A DNA stretch of 44,045 nucleotides from Usnea hakonensis (lineage: Eukaryota; Ascomycota; Lecanoromycetes; Lecanorales; Parmeliaceae), in the NCBI GenBank assembly GCA_013423325.1, contig BLJB01000375.1, forward strand, positions 322-44,366, written 5' to 3'. The notes under the pieces were generated by a model. It had not been told where the DNA came from. It saw nothing but the letters and a program-made list of their open reading frames with translations, and made no database searches. Both the position numbers and the translations under genes were made by a program. Positions 10,651-20,721 of this stretch are shown one piece after another (the first letter of the stretch is position 1; each line of letters opens with the position of its first letter).

Positions 10651-11103
10651 GGTCGATGAAGCTTTTCGAAGCCGTTTGAGAATGAGCGTTGGTAATGATT
10701 ATGAGCGCCGGATTAAGCCTGGAAATAGTCCATCCGCATCTACGTCTCTCTCGAATACGATAGTAGATCTAAGCCCTACTTAGTAGTCTCGCGCAAGGAT
10801 TCGTGATACTTGAAGCGCTACGATCGTACGCGTCCAAAGACTGGCGAGTTCCAATTCGTCCCTGTTGATTTGGCTGGAAAAAGTTCTGAATGTTCTCGAA
10901 ATGGGTTGTTCATCTGGCAGAGCAGCTATCTGGAGCAAGTGTTCTCTTCGAGGGTCCGCGACATCAGTGCTTGAGCGACTGGGCTGCTTGATGTTGAGAA
11001 GGAATTGGATAGGTAGAATCTGGCTGAGATGGTACTTGACTGGATGGCCGCTGTCGAGGGAGTACTCCCAGGGTGGGTCGGAAAGTTAAGAGTCTTTGAT
11101 TAG
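10651..11103 (+). pseudogene. Gene remnant riddled with C-to-T type stops, unknown family
   Basis: One plus-strand frame of about 150 codons reads like protein over its whole length but carries stops at 10657, 10693, 10696, 10702, 10714, 10726, 10804, 10972 and 11014, ending at 11101. Each could come from CAA, CAG or CGA by one C-to-T change. The cleanest stretch is 10807-10971, with phrases such as RTRPKTGEFQFVPVDLAG and LFIWQSSYLEQVFSSRVRDI. After 11017 comes NLAEMVLDWMAAVEGVLPGW. The mix of charged and hydrophobic residues and the lack of any frame change argue for a once functional exon. I do not recognise the family. The damage pattern is that of RIP, so this was once duplicated or lies within reach of RIP spreading from a repeat. 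Confidence 0.55.
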
Positions 11104-11351
11104 CAGTACTCGTCGAGCTCCTGGCGGTGGTGAGATTCCAAGGCGTATCATGTCTGGGCTTGTACAGATTGACATTTGCGAGGATGTATACGCCAAGTAT
11201 AAAAAGGTACTCGATACCGTACAAATATGTAATACGAGGAGAACCGTGCCTCGCCTTGAACGAAGACTTTCTCATCGATTTGTCAAGTTATTCTTCGGCC
11301 TTTGCGCTTTAATTCCATCGAAGCGCAAACGTCAATAATGAAGATTCGCAT
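11104..11351. other. Intergenic, 3' flank of the acetyltransferase gene
   Basis: An 80-codon plus-strand frame (11096-11338) and a minus frame (10964-11275) exist but show no family resemblance and overlap the pseudogene. I do not call them. Confidence 0.45.
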
Positions 11352-12050
11352 TCACGGCTTGTGCTCCTGAATCTCATCCCGAATCTCCGTCAGACTCCTC
11401 TTCTGCCGTCCTGCCATATCAAAATTCCGATCCTCGAGCCATATCTCAGACACCCGCTTACACAGCGGCCACTCGGAATCAACAATCGAGTATACACAAG
11501 TATCCCTATTCCTGCCCTTTACAATCATATGCTGTCGCAACGTCCCCTCATAGACAAACCCATATCTCTCCGCCGCCCTCTTCGACGGCAAATTGAGACT
11601 ATGGCATCTCCACTCCAGTCGTCTGTAGCCTAGCTCCATAAAGACAAGCTCTCCCAGAAGGAGCAGCACTTCCGTACCCGCCCGTGTCCTCTGCAGATCC
11701 GTGCCATATATCAGCCCAACTTCTATGACTCGGTTGGCGAGACTACAATCGTTCAGTGACGCGATACCAGCGGCTTTGTCACTCGTATTAAGCAGGATAG
11801 CGTATATGGTATCATCGGTGGAGTCTTCAGCTTTGCGGAGAAAAGCCTCGAACTCGGATAGGCTGCCGAAGGGGCCAGGGATCATGAAGTCCCAGATGCT
11901 TTCCGTGCTACCAACAGCTGCGTAGAGATCTGCAAAGTGTCGCGCGTGAAGCCTTTCGAGTGTGACGTGCGCGCTAGTAAGGGAGGCGGAGCTGGGAAGG
12001 CGGGCGGGAGACGTGTTGAAGAGGATTCTTAGGAGGGATGGTGAAGTCAT
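11352..12050 (-). CDS. GNAT-family N-acetyltransferase (Acetyltransf_3 / RimJ-RimL-like)
   Basis: A 232-aa single-exon protein expected to move an acetyl group from acetyl-CoA to an amine of an unknown substrate, probably in the cytosol. The GNAT core spans about residues 25-195. The acetyl-CoA loop region is at 118-128 (LQRTRAGTEV, a variant of the usual Q/R-x-x-G-x-A/G loop). A helix with ELGYRRLEW at 139-147 follows. Next is N153 with SKRAAERYGF at 156-165, the usual N-x-x-S-x-x-x-A-E-x-x-G-F signature. Then come EGTLRQHMIVKGRNRDT (168-184) and a Ser-x-x-x-x-E-W ending at 188-194. These phrases match the fungal/yeast subfamily of Acetyltransf_3 proteins closely. The length is normal and there is no signal peptide. 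Family confidence is high; the substrate is unknown. Confidence 0.88.
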   Translation of the reverse strand: MTSPSLLRILFNTSPARLPSSASLTSAHVTLERLHARHFADLYAAVGSTESIWDFMIPGPFGSLSEFEAFLRKAEDSTDDTIYAILLNTSDKAAGIASLNDCSLANRVIEVGLIYGTDLQRTRAGTEVLLLLGELVFMELGYRRLEWRCHSLNLPSKRAAERYGFVYEGTLRQHMIVKGRNRDTCVYSIVDSEWPLCKRVSEIWLEDRNFDMAGRQKRSLTEIRDEIQEHKP

Positions 12051-13000
12051 GAAGGTTTTAAGATTCTGATGCTACCACTCTTTTTAGAATGCAGTATAAG
12101 TGTGAAACGAAGGCGATCGACCACTCTTTATGAACGCTTGACAGACTTGGCAGAATGAGATAGAGTAATATTTCCATCTAATCCTTCAATGCGCGTAGCT
12201 ACCCTTACGCGTCAAATTTGATATCTAGCCCTAGCCCTAGATTCTTGTGGTCTGCTCGGAAAGTCCTGCCACAAAGCCCTAGCCCTATCTTCGGAAGACG
12301 GCCTCAGTTTTGGGTGTAGAGCATTATCCTGGCATGTTGCAGGACTTTTGGTGTAGACCTCCGTAAAGCCTTCGAAATACCCAATTCGAAAAGTATAAAG
12401 CCTCTTCCCAAAGCCACCCCTATATCATACGTCCTATATTCCGGGTGCCAATTCTTAGCTTTAGCACCACCACTGTCGACGCAAACTATCCGCAAGGCAA
12501 TCTTATCCTACGTATAAATCACGTAAAATCCATCCATTACAGCATAATATCACACACCTAATCTTCAGCATTTGACGGCATCCTCGATATTCAAGACGTG
12601 TTTAAGATTGTATTCGCATGTAAATCTCTAACCACAATTGTTTGAGAACCCCAAAAGGCATCAAACATGTTATATTAGGTATTGCTCTGGATGCCTTCCT
12701 CAATGCGTTGACCCTGTAGTAGTATTTAGGATACTTTCCGCTAACAATTACCTGTGGTACTATATACTAATGAGTCGATACTAGATACGGGTATAATAGA
12801 TGCATGCATACAGTTAGTATGTGCCAGTCATTCTGAGGTAATAGCGACTACAGATTCGAAGACATCGATATATTCGCAGCATATTCATTTCAACCTGTAC
12901 TTGCCCTTTGTTGAAAAGAAGGCAAGGACATAGAATTGATTATCTGACTATTAAAAAGAACTACTTATATGGCCTGTGAAATCTCCTGTGAATAGAAGGA
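12051..13000. other. Intergenic; holds one coding-like fragment
   Basis: 5' flank of the acetyltransferase plus about 900 bp without a full gene. On the minus strand 12304-12507 is open for about 68 codons between stops, has no ATG, and has ordinary protein composition (CVDSGGAKAKNWHPEY near its start). It could be a last exon or a gene fragment; I do not recognise it. CCCTAG units repeat at about 12226-12240 and 12276-12284. Confidence 0.4.
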
Positions 13001-13883
13001 CTAGACTCCTATTTCCTCCACAAGTATGTCCTTGACGTCGCCTAAGAATATCTCAACGAACTCGCGAGCATAGAATTTTTTATTATAACATGCACTTAGC
13101 TGCAACTTCCCCTGATGAGTCCATACGTATAGCATAAGTTGGCGACTCAACATATCCACGCCTAGTTAGAAATTGGTAACCTCAATAATATCGCCGTGCT
13201 TGTTGGCGATGAAATTGTTAATGAAATCTAGACTGCTCGGGCTAGGCTCAGTCGGCGGCAATGATCCCAGCGGCTATAGTTATATGAAAAGCGCGTTCAC
13301 CTTTTCGACGTAGCAGGCTATGAATGAAAATATGTTGCTCTGTCCGAGAGCATCAAAACGCTGGCTATATGGTTTTTGAAATTGGACGCCATCTTTCTAG
13401 AACCTGAAAAATTTGACTACGACGGGAATTTCTATATGAAAGATCGAGACAGCTTTGACAGCACTACTGTAAAGAGGGGGACAGTATTTACACAGGTCGA
13501 AGTTCGAGAACGATATATATTTATCCGTAGGCTTTTCGGGATCTGCGTGTCGCAAAGTCGCGTCGATAATGGCTGCGTGAGTGGCTGCTGTGACACTGAG
13601 GTCCGAGGCTGTAAATCCGGCAGTGAGAGAGGTGCTTAAAGGCAGAGTGAAGGTTCAATTAAAGCGCATACTACGTCTGGGCTTTTGGAGGTAGCCCAAT
13701 CCATGGAACGTTGTTAATGAATGCATAAGCAAATCTGTGGCACACTGCTCCATTTTGGCCGTCACCTAGAAGAGGTATAGCGACTCCGTCCAGGCCAGTG
13801 CAGAGGCTTTTGAATTCATCTCGAATATAATGTACCTTAGATGCGTAAATGCTATGAGAAAGAGGTTGAGTAGTAGTAGAGAT
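13001..13883 (-). pseudogene. Condensation/Tri3-like acyltransferase pseudogene
   Basis: The minus strand encodes the C-terminal two thirds of a CoA-dependent acyltransferase of the condensation/15-O-acetyltransferase (Tri3-type) superfamily. Block 1 (13883 to about 13681) includes FAYAFINNVPWIGLPP. Block 2 (about 13640 to 13001) is in another frame and includes LSVTAATHAAIIDA, ALGQSNIFSF, LSRQLMLYVWTH and LQLSACYN. The change of frame is either a short (about 40 bp) intron or an indel. Block 2 carries in-frame stops at 13397-13399, 13280-13282, 13274-13276 and 13166-13168, all explicable as C-to-T changes of CAA or CAG, before the natural end at 13001. Family members O-acylate secondary-metabolite alcohols; this copy cannot be functional as read. 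The N-terminal part is missing or decayed; 14050-14218 holds further minus-strand coding-like sequence with two stops. The divergent SDR next door could have been a pathway partner. Confidence 0.7.
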
Positions 13884-14569
13884 CTAAGACTATTAATATA
13901 CTAATGAAATGAGCGGAGAAGATTCTCCGAGGTGTGCGGGAGATAATAAATCTTTACTAGCCCACTTAGAGTCAAGTCCTCGCACATAATATATGGGGAA
14001 ACTGTGATTTATATAGTGGATCACGTTTCAGAGAACAATAGGCGTACCGTACGGACTTCTCTCCATGTAATGACAATGCCCCCAGCCATAGCATTGCTCA
14101 ATGGGAATTCTCCATGCATTGAGAAATGTGAATAATGTGGTCAGATAAGGCCTTCATCAAATTAGGTGTTGATATAAGGCTGAGCGAGCCGCACACCCCA
14201 TGGTGCAGGATCTTTGTAGATAGACCCTATATATTCAAATTATATTTGTTCCTTGACGGGATCTAGCTGCCTGCACGTAATCCGAATCTCATTGGTCAAG
14301 TAAAGTACGCACGCACGGCTAAGTACATGGCGCTATAATAAAATACAACTTAAATTACACAATTCACCATTTCCTTGATGGTGTCGAGCTGAACATTCTC
14401 TCTTACACAATATCCACAAAAGTCTTTGCAGCTCATGCTTGAGGCAGCTGATCACCTTCGATTACGTGGTTGAAGCCATACTCAGTTCCGGAGTCATTTC
14501 CATTCTCTTTTACCATCTATTTGTCCAGTGGGTGTTGAGGTGTCACCTCACTCCAAGCAAGCAAACGCC
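13884..14569. other. Intergenic; SDR upstream region and possible pseudogene 5' part
   Basis: No intact gene. Minus-strand 14050-14218 is open in pieces (phrase YKDPAPWGVRLAQPYI near its start) with TAA and TGA interruptions, and may be an N-terminal exon of the acyltransferase pseudogene. A TATAATA at 14334-14340 and C/T-rich leader sequence from about 14390 lie upstream of the SDR start. Confidence 0.4.
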
Positions 14570-15572
14570 ATGCCGCAACTTACTTGGCTTGTTACCGGGA
14601 CCTCATCTGGATTCGGAGAGCAGTTCGTCCACAGCATTCTAGCAAAAGGAGACCGTGTGATCGCCACAGCCAGGCGCGGACACGAGCGACTTCAGCATCT
14701 CAAAGACGCCGGTGCTGCCATCCTAGATCTGGACCTGACGATTCCGCAGGGTGAAATAGATGCTAAGGTGAAAGAGGCGTTGAACATCTACGGTGGAATT
14801 GACGTGCTTGTCAACAACGCAGGTTACATCGAAGGCGCCCTCATCGAAGAGCTCGAGTACGCTGATCCCTGCGATCTGACGAGACCAATGATTCTTCTTT
14901 TGACTGACGCCACTCTTCATTTAGTACTGCTAGACTGCTTAAGGGATTCGAGACGAACCTCTTCGGGCCCATAAACCTTACTCGCTCTCTCTTGCCCCAT
15001 TTTAGAGAGAAACGCAAAGGCGTTATCCTATTCATGAGCTCAATTGGTGCATATACAGGTGCTGTAGGCGCAGGTACCTACTCAGCTACAAAGGGGGCTC
15101 TTGAGTGTAAGTCATCTTACCGGTGACCCTTAGCTCTATTGTCTCGAGGGACTATAATGCTGACACGTTGACTCCAAAAGCCATGGTCGACTGTCTCCGA
15201 GAAGAGATCTCCCCTTTCGGCATCCAGTGCTGCCTCATCACGCCCGGCTACTATCGGACCAACATCTTCGCTCCCACCAATATAAAATTCGGCCCGTCCA
15301 GCATACCCGATTATGCAGAATTCAACAAGTTGTACCAAGCTGGGGTCAACGCGATGCATCGTGCCCAACCAGGTGACCCGAGAAAAGCAACGGATCGTAT
15401 CGTGGATATGGTACGGTCAGAAGGTAAAGCCGCGGGCAAGAGTATACCACCTAGGTTTCCGGTCGGGGCTGACGCGGTCGAAAAAATTCGTGGTAACTGC
15501 CAGAAGAAGATGGAAATCTGCGATGAATGGGAGGAATTTAGCAGCGACACAGGACTGGAGCCCGAACAGTGA
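14570..15572 (+). CDS. Short-chain dehydrogenase/reductase (classical SDR), three exons
   Basis: NAD(P)(H)-dependent oxidoreductase of 286 aa from exons 14570-14856, 14925-15106 and 15181-15572. Removing both introns gives one continuous frame. The Rossmann nucleotide motif is TGTSSGFG (residues 9-16). R35-R36 after the second strand suggests NADP(H). NNAG is at 82-85, N107 fits the structural Asn, and the catalytic residues are S135, Y148 and K152 (Y-S-A-T-K). A PG motif is at 178-179. The C-terminal third (about 185-286) is the substrate-specific extension usual in fungal SDRs. I start at 14570 because it is the first ATG in frame and has G at -3. All key residues are present, so the enzyme should be active. 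The substrate cannot be told. It is transcribed divergently from the dead acyltransferase. Confidence 0.9.
14857..14924 (+). other. SDR intron 1 (68 bp)
   Basis: Donor GTACGC, branch-like CTGAC at about 14903, acceptor TTTAG. Phase 2. Needed to connect the Rossmann half with the catalytic half. Confidence 0.85.
15107..15180 (+). other. SDR intron 2 (74 bp)
   Basis: Donor GTAAGT, branch-like CTGAC at 15160-15164, acceptor AAAAG. It lies just after the Y-x-x-x-K motif and contains in-frame stops. Confidence 0.85.
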
Positions 15573-16553
15573 TGAATCTCAGTTCTACCAAGTCCTTCTC
15601 TGTTATTCTCAAACTTTATCCAATAGGGATACCTTGTGTAGTATCAGAATATCATGCGTTTCTTTCAAGTGCTAGATCTTTGATTCTATCGAGCGTAAAA
15701 TAGCTAAAGGCTCCAGCGCAACAACAGGCTCCCTTTTTCGAATTTCCGGAACTTGTTAAGGATCTTATATGACTTTGATATACTAAATACTTTTGTTCTG
15801 TGATTATATTCAAAGTGTCAACCAAACCAAAGGACCCTCATCAGTACTGACAAGTCCATAACACAATTGAACGTCTACGCAGCACCTTCACCTTCCCCCG
15901 AAGCAAGCTAACAACCATCATCATCATCGAGACTCAGATTCTTCAGAATTTGAAAGAACCTTTAGCGAATCTCCGCATCGATACGGGGTTTCCTAGTGTT
16001 TCATCTAAACCTCCCCATTCCATTCTAAAGCCAAGAAAGCGAGAGAACAAGCGCCACAAAACCTCTTACTATCCCAAATGATTTGAACTGCGAACTATAA
16101 TAGAGGAATATTATATTATAATACTTAAAATTATAGCGATAAGCGGTTCTCCGCTAGCTTTCTTACTTCGGTGTGTTTTAGTCGTCATCGAGGACATGAG
16201 AACGTCTCGATCGATTCTGGGCATGATGTGTGCCGGTGGCTGTGCTGCGCCATCTTACTACCCTCTCTCTCTTTCTGTATAACATGTTAAGAACGCCTCG
16301 ATTCATAAAACTCGAGTGTCGCGTACGTATTAGTAGCTAAACTTCGCCACCCTTCGCTTGTGGCAGTATAATATTTAACGTCATATCGTAATCTTGTCTA
16401 TTAATATTAGAATAAACTAACTCCTACAAGTTTCTGGCTACTATATACTATTGTCAGTCTCTTCTCAGCGTACTCAATAGGTAGTACATCTTATGTGCTT
16501 TTCTATTTCATCCGTGCTAGCCCTATTGCTAGTGGAGTTCTAATAAACGGACA
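15573..16553. other. Intergenic, no gene seen
   Basis: About 980 bp between SDR and the next gene. A short plus-strand open stretch around 15900-16010 has a His run but no start or family resemblance. The composition dips toward AT around 16095-16135, and AGCGGTTCTCCGCT at 16142-16155 is a palindrome reminiscent of the repeat-family motif at 7144-7190. Confidence 0.5.
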
Positions 16554-17562
16554 ATGGCTGCTCTAGGTCTTGGTATCGGAGATATTGTGAACGCGTTTGT
16601 GTTCATATATGATATGTGCGTAAAATCCAAGGATGCGCCAAAGGAGTTCGATGAGATTGCAGAGAAGGCGAAGAGTACTGCCGTCGTTCTGGAGATGATC
16701 GAGGCGGAGGCTGCCATCAAAGGCAATCTTGTAGACCGTGCAAGACCCCAAAGGTATGGCAGACTAGAGGCATACCGATATTGTACTGACTGACATCAGG
16801 TATACTCAACTGGAAGGTCATTTGAAAGGACTAAGAGCAGATTCCAGGAAGCTGGAATCTCTATTCGCCAAGTACGGGAAAATTCATGATGAGGGAGCTG
16901 GCCGTCGTCTGCTATTTACCCTCAAGGAGTCTGGAGGTCTCACTGATTTACGACGGAGGATTGGCTTGCACGAGCAAATGCTACAAATATGGTACATGAC
17001 ACTCGTTTACGGCTCTTTGAGGCGTCTTGAGAGTGGCCAGAAAGGCATTCTGTGCGCCATCGAAGCGATGAACACATGGAGTCGAAGCACAATGCGAAAA
17101 ATCCAACAATCGCTGCGTGAACGAGATTCGAAGCCGCTCGAGCAAGAGTTGTGCAAGAGTGGGTTAGAGCCTGAGGTCGTTGACGCAGCTCTCGGTACTG
17201 CTATCGACTACGTTAAAGCTCCGCCTCTTGAGAGAGTACGTATGCAGAGTCATACAAGATCTTCCGCCGCAGTGCATCCAGAGGAAAAAAGCTACCAGCC
17301 TCGTCGTCCTAGCTACCAGGAGTTTCCGTATAATACATCCTTCCCAAAGCCGCACACGCATCGCCGTCGGCATTCTCGGCGGGATATAAGAGACAAATAC
17401 AACGATAATAAGCTTCCGAAAAAGGAGAGAGAAATCCCATTAAAAGACCAAGACGCTACCTATCTAACGGCAGATTTCGGTCGTCCGCGAAGCTCTTCCC
17501 AGACTCCAAAATCAACCCCTCCAAGCCCATCGTTAGTAGTTCCCGACGCTATGCCCCGTTAG
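16554..17562 (+). CDS. HeLo/SesA-like N-terminal-domain protein, C-terminally truncated
   Basis: 320 aa from exons 16554-16753 and 16800-17562. The ATG context is strong (A at -3, G at +4). Residues 1-145 read like the helical N-terminal domain common in fungal NLR-type and related uncharacterised proteins: a glycine-rich hydrophobic first helix (LGLGIGDIVNAFVFIYD), then DAPKEFDEI, a long heptad-like helix, KYGKI at 91-95 and an arginine-rich LRRRIGLHEQMLQ. Residues 150-215 form a second helical region. Residues 225-320 are basic, Arg/Ser/Pro-rich and probably disordered. No NACHT, ankyrin or catalytic domain is present. The frame continues beyond the TAG at 17560 through a second TAG (17593) to 17787, so the present stop is probably a nonsense mutation. 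In related proteins such domains act in cell-death or incompatibility signalling; for this one that is only an analogy. Confidence 0.6.
16754..16799 (+). other. Intron (46 bp)
   Basis: Donor GTATGG, CTGAC twice near 16786-16794, acceptor CAG. Its removal joins the two open blocks in frame (phase 2). Confidence 0.75.
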
Positions 17563-17787
17563 AGGCCCGCTTCATATCACGAATCTAGCGATTAGTATAA
17601 CCGACTTACTCCTGACGGTCGCTATAAACAGGAGCAATACATCATGATAGATAGGACGCCTCAAAGGCACCGGAGCGTAAGTAGGGAACTACTTCCGGTA
17701 GATCGAGATAGAAGAAACCTTTCGTCGTATTCTTATATTAGACGGAGAAGCTCTTTAAGAGGGGATAATAGAGAAGAGAATGTTTAG
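17563..17787 (+). pseudogene. Former C-terminal extension beyond a nonsense codon
   Basis: In the same frame as the upstream gene, this stretch stays protein-like (Arg/Ser/Tyr-rich, as in the tail before it) for 75 codons. It is interrupted only by TAG at 17593-17595 and ends at TAG 17785-17787. Both the 17560 and 17593 stops fit CAG changed to TAG. The ancestral protein was therefore probably about 395 aa. Confidence 0.5.
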
Positions 17788-19539
17788 AGGTAAAAGGCCC
17801 TTGCAAACTTAGAAGGATCAATTTAATATATATTTAGGAGAGCGCAGCTCAACTCGCTTCTCTGTTAACCTATTTACTCCATATGCCGGTAACGTTACTC
17901 TAATCACTCAGAGTAACACTGGAAGATATTCTCATTCTATTAACGAAATTGGTGAAAGATCTCTGCGCACGGGTCACTCCTCGTTACGTCGTTAGCGGAA
18001 AGAAAAGGATAGCTTCTAGCAAAATACTGCACCGTCCTTTAATGGACTTTCAGCTAAATTTATCCGCGCGTGAATAAGATTGGATTTTGGGGTACTTTCT
18101 TCTCTTTTCTAAATTTCGACAACCACCAAATCTCTTTCTCGTAGTTCAAGAGTATTTACCCCATAGATTGGTAAGGTAGACGTAACAAGCTTAGCAGCAC
18201 ACCAAAATTTCTTTTAACGATCTATTAACTTTTTGAAAGGGTAGCTTTATTGGTGAAAATTTAGTTTTAATAATTTAGATGCGATTAGTATTAAAGCGTA
18301 GTGAGTTGCAAAGAAGGACTTATTTTACGTCTAGTCGCTTACCCCTGAATTTTACACCGCACCAATATATAGAATAGGTATTTCAGGATTCTTCCCAGCT
18401 AAAAAACTATCTCCGCCATCCCACCAATTAGAATGTATGACCGCTGTGAACTTTTTATTTACGAAAGGCTCTCTAAGCTAGCGTTATTAAGATAGTAGAT
18501 CTTCGCGCCATCCCATATCTTGTCCTAACAGATAGTCAACTCTAGAGGCGAGAGTAAGACCGCTTGAGTACGTAATTAAGCGCTACTTAGTAAGAGAGGG
18601 AGTAGTTATATACGTAGTAAGGATAGGGAGTAGGTCCGGTGTGCGCGAGGTAGCTAATTGAAAATATTTTACACACCGTGCAATCCTACTAATCGGAAAC
18701 TTACTTTTTGCCCACGGCCCTGTCCTTTTCGTTTTCGTCTCCGAGCCTTATTATAACTATATCTATACTGTACTAGCAATGACCTCGTTCCAATATTATC
18801 GATTCTGCGGAGATAACTCCAAATTGCTTGCTTTTAGTTGTTGTGGAGTATGTATAATGTTTTATTCTGGAACAAAGTTAGCATTTTTTGTGAGCGTGCT
18901 TGCTCTTACCACGAAGATACGTGCACTGCTCACGGTGTTATGGGGGTACTGTTACCTCTTATTATTATGGAAGCAACGCGAGTATCCTATGGAAAACTTA
19001 GGGGTAAGCGACCAAACGGGTACTTCAAAAATTTGATGTCATAGGATAAATTTCGCGCTAGTGAGTTACGTCCACCCCGGCCTTTTTCTTCCATCGCAAA
19101 CAACAACAACATAAAGGACAAGAGCAACAACATCGACAGTAAGTGTCACGCCCTTCCTACTGTCTGCTTTATGATTTCCGGCTACTTGATCGCGACATCA
19201 TCAACAGCGAGCTTGTCATCTTTGCCACAGCGGGTTGGTTGTGCTCAATGTTTGGGATGGCTACCGAGTGTGGCCGCTACTCATGAGACGACTTTAAGCT
19301 ACTCACTCAACTTTGCCAACTCCTCTTACAACAAGAATCGTCTTACCTCCGCGCGTTGTTTCCTATTTGGCGCAATTACATAAAGCACGCTAACAAACTC
19401 AACAGTGAACACTCTCTCAACGCCCCTCTACCGCCCCGCCGCAGCTGGCCAGCCTATACCCCCTCGTAAGTGAGATAACCCAACACGAAACGCGTAGCTA
19501 ATTTGCGAGGTAGCCATCACCCATGCTAACGCCATCGTT
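17788..19539. other. Intergenic, partly AT-shifted, no convincing gene
   Basis: Contains an 85-codon plus-strand frame at 18779-19036 with hydrophobic segments and a 70-codon frame at 19171-19383. Neither shows a family motif or splice partner that I trust. Around 19085-19150 there is an A/C-rich leader-like stretch followed by GTAAGT, so an untranslated exon or small unrecognised gene is possible. 17800-18600 has mixed RIP-like composition. Confidence 0.45.
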
Positions 19540-20037
19540 ATGCTTCCCCGCCAAGCTGCTCCTCCTACTACTCCACTAGCGAATTCCACCGTCGCTCCTC
19601 TCACCCTTCAAAGTACGTCTTAAATGCGAGAAAGTTCGTTAGAAGATTCTAACGCGTCTCAAGTCCCAGCCTGCCAGCGCTGTGTCCGAGCGCTAGCGCG
19701 CGATCCCAACGCGGTTTGCCTCGCCCCTCTCGCTGGCTCGTGCCAGCGAAAGTGCAACCGTTGCTCTGCCTCCAAGCACCCATGTGTGCCAGATCCCCTT
19801 GATTGCCGCTACCAGGCCCGCCTCTTTGTTCTTGCAGCTCGCAGCCTCCCCTTTCGTAAAGAGCTCGCCGAGTGGGAGCGTAAGGCAGTCCTGACTCGTA
19901 TGCTCGGTGACTTGGCTAACAGAAACAGGCCTCCTCAAGAAATATCCCGAGGCTGTCGCTGCCGCTTCGGTCCTTGCCGCCACTTCCCCGGCTCCCACCA
20001 CTTTGGGGAAGGGACGCCTACTAGCATGGTTTGGTGA
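19540..20037 (+). CDS. Small cysteine-rich protein, zinc-binding-like, unknown function
   Basis: 148 aa from exons 19540-19612 and 19664-20037. The long open frame begins at 19624, but that ATG lies inside a good intron, so I start at the ATG at 19540 (G at -3), which adds 24 residues of Pro/Thr/Ala-rich sequence. The cysteine-rich core follows the intron: C-x2-C-x11-C-x7-C-x3-C-x2-C-x6-C. Its second half (C-x2-C-x6-C) has the spacing of half a Zn2Cys6 cluster; the first half does not, so this is not a standard fungal zinc-cluster regulator. A basic helical segment follows, then a C-rGC-type patch (CRCRFGPC) near the end. Similar uncharacterised Cys-rich proteins are frequent in ascomycete genomes. 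There is no signal peptide, so it is unlikely to be a secreted effector. Confidence 0.6.
19613..19663 (+). other. Intron (51 bp)
   Basis: Donor GTACGT, branch-like TTCTAACG at about 19648-19655, acceptor CAAG. Phase 1. All three signals are close to the fungal consensus. Confidence 0.65.
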
Positions 20038-20680
20038 GAGGCAATAGTCCCAATATACTTGGACAGGTTTGCTAATGCTGAGTAGTATTGGGGTTAGCGC
20101 TTGGGGCTGTTTTAGGTGTCTTGCATAGCGCTACGGCGCCGTAATTAGATTATCGCAGGTAGGCCCAAGGCCTTAGACTTCTTACGCGTGGGCGTGTGTG
20201 GGCCTACGGGCCTCAAGATAGCTTGTGTCCGAGCTTTCCAGCGCAACCAATTTGCCTCCCGGCCCCTTCCTGCTAGTCTTATCCTTTCTTACGTAGTCGC
20301 TTCTTGACTCCCTGTGGCGCTGATTCTTCTTGCTTCGTTTAAGGTACCACTTTACGTAAGTCACTTAATCGCTTAAAGTTAGTCACTATTTTAAGGACCT
20401 TGCAAATGGTCAATTACAGACACAGGGTCCGTAACAATCTCATCGCTATGAGTAGGCCGAATACTGGCCTGAAGAAGTATGTTCACCATTGCTCTTGTGC
20501 TAAGAAATCTCTAATATCTCTTTAATATAGCCCTGGAGTGGAAATGTAGCTATATTTATATATAGGTAAGGGTAGGTAAGCGGAAAAACGATATAATAGC
20601 CAAAGAGATAAATTGACTAAAGAGTAATTGCAGTGTCAAAGGTAGTATTTGTACACACCTCATAGTACACTGACTCCCTC
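20038..20680. other. Intergenic, no gene seen
   Basis: A 60-codon minus-strand frame (20182-20364) is not convincing. The stretch 20500-20640 is AT-rich with RIP-like composition. Confidence 0.5.
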
Positions 20681-20687
20681 TATAAAT
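20681..20687 (+). promoter_or_regulatory. Possible TATA box of the following pseudogene
   Basis: TATAAAT about 41 bases upstream of the inferred former start codon at 20722. Confidence 0.35.
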
Positions 20688-20721
20688 CAACACTCTCGAA
20701 GCTTGTCTCACGAAGAGAGAA

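Noticed and set aside
12226..12284. CCCTAG repeats as possible telomere-like sequence
   Set aside because: The unit is not the fungal telomere CCCTAA and there are only a few dispersed copies.
14528..14569. Upstream in-frame extension of the SDR
   Set aside because: It would need a GTG start. The ATG at 14570 has good context and places the Rossmann motif at the usual distance from the N-terminus.
18779..19036. 85-codon plus frame with hydrophobic stretches
   Set aside because: No family resemblance, weak composition and no splice context; it could be chance in an AT-shifted region.
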